A stretch of 64,000 nt of DNA from CBDDYU01 sp965235655 (GCA_965235655.1 CBDDYU010000003.1:87230-151229); one strand, 5' to 3'. Positions 17,432 to 25,961 are shown, counted from the stretch's first letter. Notes: generated from the letters alone by a model not told the origin. Numbers and translations: made by a program.

Positions 17432-18757
17432 ATGTCATTACCAACAAAAGCAAAAGTAGTTATCATCGGTGGAGGAATTCACGGGTTAAGTACTGCTTGG
17501 AAATTATCTGAAACTTATAAAAATCCAAATGACATTATTGTTTTAGAAAAAAAAGATACTGCTGCAGGTGCAAGTGGAATTGCATGTGGTGTTGTAAGAA
17601 ATAATTATTTTCAACCAGCAATGAGAGAATTGATGGCTCACTCAGTTTCAGTTTGGGAGAGTGATCCTAAAGCATTCAAATATAATTCAGTTGGCTATAT
17701 GCAAATTTCTCCAGAAGTTATGCATAAAGATGTAGCTAGCATTTACCAACAGCAAAAAGCAATTGGTTATGAATCAACTTTTATTGAAGGTGAAAAAGAT
17801 TGCATGAATTACATGAAAGGAATTTTTGATGATTGGCAAGCTAAAGGTATCACATCAGTTCTTCATGAAAAAAAAGGTGGTTATGCATTTAATAAAGACT
17901 CTATTAAAGCAATAGAAAATAAAGCAAATGCAAACGGTGTTAATGTTCACAAAGGAGTGAAGGTAACAGGATTTAAAAGAGGTAGTAATAGTAATGCAAT
18001 CACTGGAGTTGTTACTGATCAAGGAACAATTGATTGTGATCAGGTTGTTATTGGTGCAGGACCTTGGGTAAGAGATTTTTGGAACATGCTAGAGTTACCA
18101 AAAACTACTGAAATAAAAGGTAAAGATGGAAAAATGCATGAAGTTGAAATGTGGAAATATTGGTTTTTGCAAGAAGGTGTTCTTGGAGTTCCAGCAGATT
18201 ATTTAAAAACAAATGAAGGTAAGCAACCCCCAGTAATTCACGTTGATACAGATGCACCATTATATTCTGATATAGATAAAAAATTAATCACAGATAAGTT
18301 ATGGGGAATTTATTATAAACCAGATATTGAAGGTTTAGGTGTTCAAGGTGGAACTTCACCTTACATAGTTAAAAAGCATTTTGATCAAGTTGCTGTGGAT
18401 CCATATGGATTAGAGTCACCGGAATATCAAACAACTGTAGAATTTGCAGACATGTGGTCTTCAGCTTTAGCACATTGTCAAAAAAGATTTGAAGGTAAAT
18501 CTAATTTATATCGTAAAGGTCCATCAGGCGGACTTGGATGTATGACACCAGATGCATTTCCAATCTTCGATAGATTTTTTGAAAACGTTTATATGATTGC
18601 AGATTCAAATCATGGATACAAAATGGTCGGCGTAGGTCATCTTGTGGCTCAAGAAATTTTAGGACAAGAAAGTAAATTATTAAAACCTTTTAGATTTGAT
18701 CGGTATGCAAAAGGTGAATTGCATCCAACTTCAAATAGTCCATTTCCTTGGAGTTAG
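17432..18757 (+). CDS. DAO-family FAD-dependent oxidoreductase (SoxB/MgdA-like)
   Basis: A 441-residue amine oxidoreductase with the FAD-binding loop GGGIHGLSTAW near residues 14-24, an LEKKDTAAGASG segment, and a C-terminal GxxCMTPDAFPIFD plus NHGYKMVGVGH region. It belongs to the D-amino-acid oxidase superfamily with sarcosine oxidase beta and dimethylglycine oxidase. No delta, alpha or gamma partner genes lie next to it, so it may act alone. Located after tdm and before a GS/GOGAT-like set, candidate substrates are secondary or N-methylated amines such as dimethylamine products or N-methylglutamate. That assignment is inference. Confidence 0.8.
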   Translation: MSLPTKAKVVIIGGGIHGLSTAWKLSETYKNPNDIIVLEKKDTAAGASGIACGVVRNNYFQPAMRELMAHSVSVWESDPKAFKYNSVGYMQISPEVMHKDVASIYQQQKAIGYESTFIEGEKDCMNYMKGIFDDWQAKGITSVLHEKKGGYAFNKDSIKAIENKANANGVNVHKGVKVTGFKRGSNSNAITGVVTDQGTIDCDQVVIGAGPWVRDFWNMLELPKTTEIKGKDGKMHEVEMWKYWFLQEGVLGVPADYLKTNEGKQPPVIHVDTDAPLYSDIDKKLITDKLWGIYYKPDIEGLGVQGGTSPYIVKKHFDQVAVDPYGLESPEYQTTVEFADMWSSALAHCQKRFEGKSNLYRKGPSGGLGCMTPDAFPIFDRFFENVYMIADSNHGYKMVGVGHLVAQEILGQESKLLKPFRFDRYAKGELHPTSNSPFPWS

Positions 18758-18843
18758 TTTTTTTTAAGAGCTAGTCTTTTCTAACTAGACATAAGTTTTT
18801 TTTTCAGTTAAGTTTTTATTTTAAATTATTAAGGATAAAATCA

Positions 18844-20313
18844 ATGACTGATCTAGAAAAACACATAAACCAGCCTGGCCGAGATAAATTAGTTAAAAAA
18901 GTCAGAGCAAAAATTAATGAACTTGGAATACAATATATTTTTTTTCAATTTATATCAGTTACTGGAAGAGTAGTTGGAAAAGGTATTCCTGCCGATCATT
19001 GGGAAAGATCTTGTGAAAAAGGTTTTCAATTAGTTTATGGCGCTACGGCAAATTTATTTGTAGATCGTAATAAAAATTATATTGGTTATGGTCCTGAAGC
19101 AAAAGAACTTGTTGGTATTCCTGATCCTGAAACATTTGTTCAATTACCTTGGGATAAAAAAATTGCAAGAGTGTATTGTACTTGTTTTAGAAACAGAGAA
19201 GAAAGAGATAACCCAGGTGGCCATTTAACTTCAGACTGTAGAGGAAATTTAAGAATAATTGCAGCAGAATTTAAAAAGAAATATGGCTATCAGTTAAGAG
19301 TTGGTACTGAACCTGAAATGATGTGGTTAACAAAAAATTCAGATGGCACTCCTACTGGTGGTGGATTTTCAAAACCTTATTGTTATCACATAGATCAATT
19401 TGAATCTTTAAGACCTGTGTTTATGAAAGTCATGGAGTATGCTCGAGCTATGGGGTTTGATATGATTCAAGGAGATCATGAAGATGCTCCTGGACAATTA
19501 GAATTAAACTGGATGTATGACGATGTTTTAAGAAACGCTGATAGACTTTCAACATACAGACAAATTTGTGCACAAGTTGCTAGAGAATTTAATTTGATCG
19601 CTTGTTTCATGACCAAACCATTTATGGGAGTTTCTGCAAGTGGATGTCATACCAACATGTCTTTATGGACGGGTGGTAAAGACAAAATTAATAAACTGGG
19701 TTTTAAATCTTTACCAGGCATGGAGGAAGTTTTTAGTTATGTTGAAGGTGGAACCAATACTTTTATGCCTGACACTAAAGATGTTCAGTTGCCTGGCAAA
19801 ATAGGGTTAGCTTCAATTGGTGGTATAATGAAGCACTTGCCAGCTTTAACCGCTATCGGATCTTCAACTGTTAACTCGTACAGAAGATTATGGGATCAAG
19901 GTTTTTGGGCTCCAGTTTATGCGGACTGGGGATATCAAAATAGAACTTGCGGTTTAAGAGTTTCTGCACCAGGAAGATTTGAATATAGATCTGTAGACTC
20001 AATGCACAATCCATACTTAATGGGAGCAGCATTATTAAAAGCTATGGATCATGGAATATCTAAAAAAATTGACCCAGGTACTCCTGAGTCGAGAAGTATG
20101 TATGAAGCTAAAAAAGCAGGTAAAGATGTTAAAAAACTACCATTAAGTTTGGGAGAAGCATTGAATGCATTAGCTGAAGATGAAGTTATAAAATCAGCGA
20201 TGCCTGATGAAATGTATAAAGTTTTTCATTGGTATAAAAATGACGAATGGGAAAGATTTTTAGGAGCAACAACGCAGTGGGATCTAGATACTTATCTAGA
20301 TTGCTTGCCATAA
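18844..20313 (+). CDS. Glutamine synthetase-like enzyme, first set (489 residues)
   Basis: ATP-dependent glutamate-amine ligase of the GlnT/GmaS branch. Seen motifs: metal-binding GTEPE near residue 154, HEDAPGQLELNW near 212, GCHTN (His269), NSYRR near 344 and RFEYRS near 377. It is about 48 residues longer than the recognisable GmaS at 28872. Downstream come three genes for an amidotransferase-like, a GXGXG and an FMN-binding subunit, the same partners as in the N-methylglutamate pathway. It could make glutamine, gamma-glutamylmethylamide or the amide of another amine. Rhizobial glnT-glxBCD sets are the closest arrangement I know. Confidence 0.87.
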   Translation: MTDLEKHINQPGRDKLVKKVRAKINELGIQYIFFQFISVTGRVVGKGIPADHWERSCEKGFQLVYGATANLFVDRNKNYIGYGPEAKELVGIPDPETFVQLPWDKKIARVYCTCFRNREERDNPGGHLTSDCRGNLRIIAAEFKKKYGYQLRVGTEPEMMWLTKNSDGTPTGGGFSKPYCYHIDQFESLRPVFMKVMEYARAMGFDMIQGDHEDAPGQLELNWMYDDVLRNADRLSTYRQICAQVAREFNLIACFMTKPFMGVSASGCHTNMSLWTGGKDKINKLGFKSLPGMEEVFSYVEGGTNTFMPDTKDVQLPGKIGLASIGGIMKHLPALTAIGSSTVNSYRRLWDQGFWAPVYADWGYQNRTCGLRVSAPGRFEYRSVDSMHNPYLMGAALLKAMDHGISKKIDPGTPESRSMYEAKKAGKDVKKLPLSLGEALNALAEDEVIKSAMPDEMYKVFHWYKNDEWERFLGATTQWDLDTYLDCLP

Positions 20314-20343
20314 TCTTAAACAAAATAAACAGAGGGAAAAAAA

Positions 20344-21288
20344 ATGTGTGGAATTGCTGGATTAATACATCGAGGTAAATCCTCAAATGTCGGAAAAGAG
20401 CTTCAAGGGATGCTTCAAGCTTTAAAACATAGAGGTGAAGACTCAACAGGTTATGCTCTTTATGGAGATACAGACGGTAAAAATTTTATTATGCGTTTTA
20501 AAGTTGGAGAAAACGTTGGTGAAGGAAGTTCATCGATAATGGAAGAAACATCGGTTTACGATGAAAGAGTTAAAATAGTTAATGCACATATATTAAGTAT
20601 GGGAGCAAGAATTATTAAGGAAGAAAGAATTCTTCCTTATTCTTTAAGATATGAAGTTAGTTATAAAGAAAATGATTTAAGAGAATTTTCAAGAAAAATT
20701 GAGAGCGTTCCAGGGGTTGAGATTCTATCGATGGGAAAATCTTTAGAAGTTATTAAAGATCTAGGTAATGCAAAAGCTGTTTGCGATAGATACAACTTAG
20801 ATAAAGTCGTTGGAACTCATGGGATAGGTCACGCTAGGATGGCAACTGAATCGGGAGTTGATATTAAATCTGCTCATCCTTTTTGGGGTTATCCATTTAG
20901 CGACGTTTCAGTAGTTCATAATGGACAATTGACAAATTATTGGAATAATAGAAGAGCATTAGAAAACCAAGGAATGAGATTTATGTCAGAGTGTGATTCT
21001 GAATTAATTGCGGTATATATAGCTCAAAAAATGAGAGAAGGAGCTTCACTTGAAGAAGGGATGAGAGATTCTTTGAAAGGTCTTGATGGAGTATTTACAT
21101 ATTTTGTTGCAACAAAAGATTCTTTGGGAATGGCAAAAGACACTATGGCCGCAAAACCTTTGGTTCTTTACGAGTCAGATGATTTGGTTGCAATGGGGTC
21201 AGAAGAAATAGCAATTAGATCAGTTCTGCCTCAAGAAATTGATACATATGATCCATATGATGGGGAGGTTAAAGTATGGCAAATCTAA
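20344..21288 (+). CDS. Class II glutamine amidotransferase-like subunit, first set
   Basis: The 314-residue protein starts MCGIAGL with the N-terminal nucleophile Cys2 of class II amidotransferases, followed by HRGEDSTG and later GHARMATES and HNGQLTNY motifs. A roughly 90-residue insertion separates the N-terminal strand from the rest, as in GlxB/MgsA proteins. It would release the amine from a gamma-glutamyl amide for transfer by the FMN subunit. A good ribosome binding site (GAGGG) precedes the ATG, and the gene overlaps the next by 13 bases. It is paralogous to MgsA at 25962. Confidence 0.88.
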   Translation: MCGIAGLIHRGKSSNVGKELQGMLQALKHRGEDSTGYALYGDTDGKNFIMRFKVGENVGEGSSSIMEETSVYDERVKIVNAHILSMGARIIKEERILPYSLRYEVSYKENDLREFSRKIESVPGVEILSMGKSLEVIKDLGNAKAVCDRYNLDKVVGTHGIGHARMATESGVDIKSAHPFWGYPFSDVSVVHNGQLTNYWNNRRALENQGMRFMSECDSELIAVYIAQKMREGASLEEGMRDSLKGLDGVFTYFVATKDSLGMAKDTMAAKPLVLYESDDLVAMGSEEIAIRSVLPQEIDTYDPYDGEVKVWQI

Positions 21289-22130
21289 AAAATACTGAAA
21301 CAAAAACAAAAGCCCAATCAATGGGTTTGCATGCCGAAGTTTTAACAGGTAGAACTCAACAAAAATTTTTTAACCCTGATGAAGCAGAAAATTTTTTTTA
21401 CTTTGGCACTTACGATGTAGATTTTAATAAAAGAACAGAGCTTGATGTTAAGGACATGACAGCTACAGAAGCTAATAAGCATATTGATAAGTTAATGAGC
21501 CAAGGTTACGGCACTATAGTAATTAAAAATCCTCAAGGAAAACATAGTTTAGGTGTTGGAATATTAAATAAATTAAATTTAATTTTCGAAGGAAGTTTAG
21601 GATATTTTGGTATGGGGTCTTGCGATGGACCGACAGTTAGGATTAATGGAAGAGTTGGCTGGTCATGTGCTGAAAACTTAATGGCTGGAAAAGTCGTTAT
21701 TGAAAAAAATGCTGGATCATGTTTTGGTGCCGCAATTAGAGGTGGAGATTTAATCTGCAAAGGAAGTGTTGGTGCAAGAACTGGTATTGATATGAAAGGT
21801 GGCACTATAATCGTTGGTGGTGACGCTGGTGCATTTACAGGTTTTATGATGCAAAGAGGAAGAATTATTATTCTAGGCGATGTTGGAATAAACTTAGGTG
21901 ACTCAATGTACGATGGGACAATATTCATTGGTGGCAAAATTGGCTCATTTGGTAGTGATGCTATTGAAGCTGATTTAACTTCTAGCGATCAGGACTGGTT
22001 AAAAAGAAAATTAAAAGTTGCAGAGATTGGTGAAAATTTTAATGTTAGTAAAATGACAAAAATAGTAGCTGGTAAAAAACTTTGGAATTATGATAATTTA
22101 GAACCCGCAGAAAAAAAAGGAGCAATATAA
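21276..22130 (+). CDS. GXGXG-domain glutamate synthase-like subunit, first set
   Basis: The 284-residue protein is homologous to the C-terminal beta-helix domain of glutamate synthase large subunit. Glycine-rich turns repeat every 18-22 residues (for example GSCFGAAIRGGDL, GARTGIDMKGGTI, GAFTGFMMQRGRI, GINLGDSMYDGTI). It has an N-terminal extension of about 55 residues absent from the second-set paralogue at 26844. The start lies inside the amidotransferase gene and the stop overlaps the next start (TAATG), so three subunits are translationally linked. The domain is structural and braces the FMN domain in the GOGAT fold. Confidence 0.87.
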   Translation: MANLKNTETKTKAQSMGLHAEVLTGRTQQKFFNPDEAENFFYFGTYDVDFNKRTELDVKDMTATEANKHIDKLMSQGYGTIVIKNPQGKHSLGVGILNKLNLIFEGSLGYFGMGSCDGPTVRINGRVGWSCAENLMAGKVVIEKNAGSCFGAAIRGGDLICKGSVGARTGIDMKGGTIIVGGDAGAFTGFMMQRGRIIILGDVGINLGDSMYDGTIFIGGKIGSFGSDAIEADLTSSDQDWLKRKLKVAEIGENFNVSKMTKIVAGKKLWNYDNLEPAEKKGAI

Positions 22131-23566
22131 TGGCTAATAAAAAAAATGGTAAAAATGGCAAAAACGGTAAAAATGGAAGTTCAAAAATTGCTCAAAATGT
22201 AGGTGGAAAAGCTGATGTGTATTTAAATGAAGAAGGCACAAGAAATAAAAGCTTACTTGGTACTAATGCAATTTTTACACCTGATGTTATAGACGATATT
22301 CACATCAAGGCTCAGTTGGGTCGATATAGAATGCGTGGAATGGCATTGATGAAAAAAATTCCAAGATTTGATGATTTAGTTTTTTTACCAGGAACATTAA
22401 CAAGATTTGTTATTGAAGGTTATAGAGAAAAGTGTGAAACAAAAACTATCATCGGACCTCGTTGTGAAAACCCAATTGTATTAGATATTCCTGTTTATAT
22501 TACTGGAATGAGCTTTGGTTCACTTTCTTATGAGGCAAAAACTGCTTTAGCAAGAGGAGCAACAATGGCTGGGAGTGCCACATGCTCTGGTGAAGGTGGA
22601 ATGATACCTGATGAAAGAAGATATTCTGAAAAATGGTATTATCAATGTATTCAATCAAGATATGGTTTTAATCCACATCACGCTCAACTGGCTGATGCAA
22701 TTGAAATATTTATTGGTCAAGGTCAAAAAGTTGGAATGGGCGGACATCTAATGGGGCAAAAAGTTACTGATCAAGTTGCAGAAATGAGATCATTGCCAGC
22801 TGGAATTGATCAAAGATCACCAGCTAGACATCCAGATTGGTTAGGACCAGATGATTTAGCTCTAAAGGTTGAAGAGTTAAGACAATTAACAAAAAATAAA
22901 GTGCCAATACAATTAAAATTAGGTGCTTCAAAAGTTTATGACGATGTTCGTATGGCAGCAAAATGTGATCCTGACTCTATTTTCTTAGATGGTATGGAAG
23001 GTTCAACAGGTGCAGGGCCACACATCGCAGCAGCAAATACTGGTATTCCAGGAATTGCGGCAATTAGAGAAGCAAGAAGAGCCTTAGATGATGTCGGCAA
23101 AACTGGAAAAGTCACATTAATTTATGCGGGCGGTATTAGAGATGGTGCTGATATGGCAAAAGCGTTAGCTTTGGGTGCTGATGCGATTGCAATTGGAACA
23201 GGGGCGCTAATTGCGTTAAACTGTAATAAAGCGATACCGGAAGCTAACTTTGAAAAAGAAATGGGCGTTAAAGCAGGTGAGTGTTATCACTGTCACACAG
23301 GACGATGTCCTGTAGGTGTTGCAACACAAGATCCAAAATTAAGAGCAAGATTAAATCCTGATGATGCAGCATTAAGAGTTTACAATTACTTACATGCAAT
23401 GACCCTAGAAGCTCAACTTTTAGCAAGAGCGTGTGGTAAAACTAATATTCACTCTTTAGAGCCTGAAGATTTAGCAGCATTAACCACTGAAGCTTCCGCT
23501 TTAGCTAAAGTGCCATTAGCTGGAACCAATTATACAGTAGGTGTTGACAACTATCACAAAATATAA
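22130..23566 (+). CDS. FMN-binding glutamate synthase-like subunit, first set
   Basis: The 478-residue protein is the synthase core: a TIM-barrel with FMN and a [3Fe-4S] cluster. Cluster ligands are probably Cys385, Cys388 and Cys393 in CYHCHTGRCPVGVATQ. The GGIRDGADMAKALALGADAIAIGT segment is the FMN phosphate region, and GIDQRSPARHPDW matches the second-set paralogue. The N-terminus carries four KNG tripeptides followed by about 30 extra residues, an extension missing from MgsC at 27527. It probably reduces a 2-iminoglutarate-type intermediate as GOGAT does. The exact amine substrate is not known. Confidence 0.88.
   Translation: MANKKNGKNGKNGKNGSSKIAQNVGGKADVYLNEEGTRNKSLLGTNAIFTPDVIDDIHIKAQLGRYRMRGMALMKKIPRFDDLVFLPGTLTRFVIEGYREKCETKTIIGPRCENPIVLDIPVYITGMSFGSLSYEAKTALARGATMAGSATCSGEGGMIPDERRYSEKWYYQCIQSRYGFNPHHAQLADAIEIFIGQGQKVGMGGHLMGQKVTDQVAEMRSLPAGIDQRSPARHPDWLGPDDLALKVEELRQLTKNKVPIQLKLGASKVYDDVRMAAKCDPDSIFLDGMEGSTGAGPHIAAANTGIPGIAAIREARRALDDVGKTGKVTLIYAGGIRDGADMAKALALGADAIAIGTGALIALNCNKAIPEANFEKEMGVKAGECYHCHTGRCPVGVATQDPKLRARLNPDDAALRVYNYLHAMTLEAQLLARACGKTNIHSLEPEDLAALTTEASALAKVPLAGTNYTVGVDNYHKI
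22142..22177 (+). repeat. Four 9-bp tandem repeats coding for KNG
   Basis: Four consecutive 9-base units of the form AAAAAYGGN encode Lys-Asn-Gly four times at the N-terminus of the first-set FMN subunit. The copies differ at the third and sixth or ninth bases, so they are not freshly duplicated. The stretch gives a flexible basic tail. Confidence 0.85.
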
Positions 23567-23576
23567 GGGAAGAGAG

Positions 23577-23738
23577 ATGAAAAAAGTAAAAGCTAAAAAA
23601 GAAAAAAAATTAAAATTAGGCACATTTAAAGAGACGGCTAGAGAAAAAATGATCGGCCAGCATATTGGTTATCGATATGATGTGAACCTATTACCTGACT
23701 ATAAAAAAGTTACTCCATTTCTTAAAAAAATATATTGA
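23577..23738 (+). CDS. Small basic protein (53 residues) after first-set synthase
   Basis: The ATG at 23577 has a strong GGGAAGAGAG ribosome binding site and gives 53 residues. The N-terminal third is very lysine-rich; the rest (GQHIGYRYDVNLLPDYKKVTPFL) looks folded or partner-binding. The reading frame also extends upstream from a TTG at 23541 inside the synthase gene, which I consider unlikely as a start. It lies 10 bases after the FMN subunit and 4 bases before another small gene. I recognise no family; it may be an accessory subunit of the first GOGAT-like complex. Confidence 0.65.
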   Translation: MKKVKAKKEKKLKLGTFKETAREKMIGQHIGYRYDVNLLPDYKKVTPFLKKIY

Positions 23739-23742
23739 AGCT

Positions 23743-23973
23743 ATGGGTTGGGACGATCTTAATTGGTTAGAAGACATTCACATGGGTTATGAAGAAGGCA
23801 GACCAGCGGTATTTTGTAGAAATGCAAATGGTTGGGTTACAATTCCAAAATCTATTAAACTTCCAAACAATCAACAAGACAGAGACATGATTGCAAGAGA
23901 ACTTTTAGTTAAATTTCAAATGTCTAAAAAACATCCTCTTGTTGAATTGAAAAAAGCTTATTTAAAATTCTAA
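23743..23973 (+). CDS. Small acidic/aromatic protein (76 residues) of unknown function
   Basis: A 76-residue soluble protein starting MGWDDLNWLEDIHMGYEEG, rich in Trp, Asp and Glu in the first third and lysine-rich near the end. It has one cysteine, near residue 26. It follows the 53-residue protein after 4 bases and is the last gene before an intrinsic terminator at 23999-24031, so it closes the first operon. I do not recognise a family. Constant position next to a GS/GOGAT-like set would argue for an enzyme-associated subunit. Confidence 0.7.
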   Translation: MGWDDLNWLEDIHMGYEEGRPAVFCRNANGWVTIPKSIKLPNNQQDRDMIARELLVKFQMSKKHPLVELKKAYLKF

Positions 23974-23998
23974 CAATACAAGCTTTAGTTGCTACTTT

Positions 23999-24031
23999 AA
24001 AAAAACCCATTGTAAATCAATGGGTTTTTTT
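23999..24031 (+). terminator. Intrinsic terminator after first GS/GOGAT-like set
   Basis: A CCCATTG / CAATGGG stem with a 5-base loop is followed by seven T residues, extended by a flanking A/T pairing. It lies 26 bases after the stop of the 76-residue gene and before the amt promoter region. Confidence 0.85.
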
Positions 24032-24043
24032 ATGCCTTTGTAT

Positions 24044-24072
24044 TTGTATGTCACTTAATTTTTTTATAGAAT
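24044..24072 (+). promoter_or_regulatory. Candidate promoter for amt
   Basis: TTGTAT (24044-24049) and TAGAAT (24067-24072) are separated by 17 bases, just after the terminator and 32 bases upstream of the amt start. A GGGAG ribosome binding site follows at about 24090. No sigma-54 type element was seen. Confidence 0.35.
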
Positions 24073-24104
24073 CTTAACAACTTATATAAGGGAGTAAAAA
24101 AAAT

Positions 24105-25505
24105 ATGACTGATCAACTAACAGCTTTGACCACCATATTTACAGAATTCTACTACTGGGTAACAGTGGTAATGATGTTTTTAATCCACGTCGGATTCTGT
24201 GTATATGAAGTTGGAGCTTCAAGATACAAACACCATCAGCATACACTTATGAAAAATACCATGGTAGTCCCGTTAGTAACGGTTACTTGGTTTTTCTTTG
24301 GTTGGTGGATTTATTGGGCATTCCCAACAGGACCTGGAATAGCTCCTTCAATAATGAATGAAAGTTCGGCACTTATTACAGATGAAAGTACCTTTAGTGC
24401 TAGATGGTATGTCGCTAACACAGAATTTATGGCTGTGAACTTAGGTGACAGAATATCTGGTGTTTTTTGGGCTGCTTTCTTATTGTTTTCATGGACAGCT
24501 GCTTCAATCGTCTCGGGTGCAATCATTGAAAGAATTACAACTTTTGCATTTGGAATTTTAGCAATTGCAATTGGATCTGTATTTTGGACAATTGATGCTG
24601 CTTGGGGATGGCACTTTGATGGATGGATGCTTAAAATTTTAGGATATCATGACGCTTATGCATCAGGAGTAATTCACGCAATTGCGGGTGGATTTGCTTT
24701 AGGTGTTCTAGTAGTTTTAGGACCTAGAATTGGTAAGTTTTCATCTAGTGGTGAACCAAGAAATATTGGACCAAGAAATCCTTGGCTAGTAACTGTTGGA
24801 TTATTTTTAATCTATACTGGTTTCTGGGGATTTTATGCGGCATGTAATGTTCCAATATTTGATCTTGGACCTGAATATGGAATGGAAGGTGTAACTTATT
24901 GGACGGCTACAAACATTTATTTAACCCCTACTACACTTAGTGGTATTACTTTTAACTTCTTGATGTCATTATCAGGAGGCTTATTAGCCGGATACTGGAT
25001 TGCTAAAGGTGATCCATTCTGGACTTACTCAAGTGGACTAGCAGGTATCATATGTGCTTCAGCTGGAAATGATTTATATCATCCAATTCAAGCAATGATC
25101 ATTGGTATGATCGGTGTTGTTATTTCATACAAACTACATTACTGGGTTGAACGTAAGTTCAAAATTGATGATGCGGTTGGTGCAGTAGCGGTACATGGTT
25201 ATGCTGGGGTTGTTGGACTAATAATTTGTGGATTTGTTCTAAATGGTTATCCTTCATCTGGTTACAGTGTGGGCGCTATGTGGGATGGATCAACATATGC
25301 ATCTATCAATCCGTTAGGGCAATTCTTAGGAGCAATCATAATGTTTGGTGTTCTTGGAATGCTACCAGGCTATATCATAGCTAAAGTGCTTCACGGTATG
25401 GGTAAATTAAGAATCCCACGTGAAGTAGAGTTAGCTGGATTAGACTATGAAATGATGGAGGCTGACAAAGAAGCAGAAAAAGCAGTTTCCACAGCAACTA
25501 GGTAA
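24105..25505 (+). CDS. amt: Ammonium transporter
   Basis: Inner-membrane Amt/MEP/Rh channel moving ammonium, possibly also methylammonium. The 466-residue protein has about 11 hydrophobic helices. The twin pore histidines are His191 (ASGVIHAIAGG) and His364 (AVAVHGYAG), and the C-terminal cytoplasmic tail is charged (EVELAGLDYEMMEADKEAEKAV). It sits exactly between the two GS/GOGAT-like sets, with its own terminator upstream. It is followed after 9 bases by a 74-residue membrane protein gene rather than the usual glnK. Ammonium is the default substrate; methylammonium is suggested by the neighbours. Confidence 0.95.
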   Translation: MTDQLTALTTIFTEFYYWVTVVMMFLIHVGFCVYEVGASRYKHHQHTLMKNTMVVPLVTVTWFFFGWWIYWAFPTGPGIAPSIMNESSALITDESTFSARWYVANTEFMAVNLGDRISGVFWAAFLLFSWTAASIVSGAIIERITTFAFGILAIAIGSVFWTIDAAWGWHFDGWMLKILGYHDAYASGVIHAIAGGFALGVLVVLGPRIGKFSSSGEPRNIGPRNPWLVTVGLFLIYTGFWGFYAACNVPIFDLGPEYGMEGVTYWTATNIYLTPTTLSGITFNFLMSLSGGLLAGYWIAKGDPFWTYSSGLAGIICASAGNDLYHPIQAMIIGMIGVVISYKLHYWVERKFKIDDAVGAVAVHGYAGVVGLIICGFVLNGYPSSGYSVGAMWDGSTYASINPLGQFLGAIIMFGVLGMLPGYIIAKVLHGMGKLRIPREVELAGLDYEMMEADKEAEKAVSTATR

Positions 25506-25514
25506 AGGAGATAT

Positions 25515-25739
25515 ATGGCTACAGTAACAAACTGGATAGATCATTTAAGTGCAGAAGAGGTTGTCGGAGCAATTTATCCGGGAGCTGGTTCGAGTGAAAC
25601 TTTACTGGTTATAGTAGGTATAGTTTTATGGATCGGATGGCACATTCTAACTAACAAGCAAGAAAGTGAAAAACTGGAAAGCATGGCTAGAAAGAAACGT
25701 GGCGCTAATGATTATAAAAACAATCTTACAGATTGGTAA
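25515..25739 (+). CDS. Small single-pass membrane protein after amt (74 residues)
   Basis: A 74-residue protein with a polar N-terminus (about 30 residues), one hydrophobic helix (about residues 31-48, LLVIVGIVLWIGWHIL), then a basic C-terminal tail. A strong AAAGGAGA ribosome binding site and 9-base spacing from amt indicate co-expression. No family recognised. It could be an accessory subunit of the Amt transporter. A strong terminator follows, so amt plus this gene may form a two-gene unit. Confidence 0.75.
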   Translation: MATVTNWIDHLSAEEVVGAIYPGAGSSETLLVIVGIVLWIGWHILTNKQESEKLESMARKKRGANDYKNNLTDW

Positions 25740-25754
25740 TTAAAATTAAAATTT

Positions 25755-25787
25755 GGGCGCCACAACTTAAAGTGGCGCCCTTTTTTT
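25755..25787 (+). terminator. Strong intrinsic terminator after amt unit
   Basis: A perfect 9-bp GC-rich stem (GGGCGCCAC / GTGGCGCCC) with an 8-base loop is followed by seven T residues, starting 15 bases after the stop of the 74-residue gene. It is the most GC-rich hairpin in the window. Confidence 0.92.
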
Positions 25788-25804
25788 ATATAAAATTCAT
25801 ACAA

Positions 25805-25957
25805 ATGTCAGAGAACGATAACGAAAATTTAAGACCCTCTAAAATGAGAGGAGTAGCATTTCCAAAAGCTAAATATGGAGTGATAGCTGCTATCATCATT
25901 ATTGTAATTGTTAATATTCTTTATTATAAGGATGCACTATTAACTCTAATTAAATAA
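25805..25957 (+). CDS. 50-residue single-pass membrane protein before mgsA
   Basis: ATG at 25805 to TAA at 25957 encodes 50 residues: a charged N-terminus, then a hydrophobic helix (about residues 25-40, VIAAIIIIVIVNILYY), then a short tail. The frame is open further upstream through the terminator, but those residues are not plausible. It ends 4 bases before the mgsA start. It might be a membrane anchor or leader for the mgs operon. No family recognised. Confidence 0.55.
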   Translation: MSENDNENLRPSKMRGVAFPKAKYGVIAAIIIIVIVNILYYKDALLTLIK

Positions 25958-25961
25958 ACTT

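Noticed and set aside
18771..18804. Possible terminator after the DAO gene
   Set aside because: Only a 5-bp AT-rich stem (CTAGT/ACTAG) precedes the T run; too weak to call.
21533..21937. 134-codon frame opposite the first-set GXGXG gene
   Set aside because: It is an antisense shadow of a strong coding region, rich in Pro and Ile from reversed Gly codons, with no ribosome binding site or homology that I recognise.
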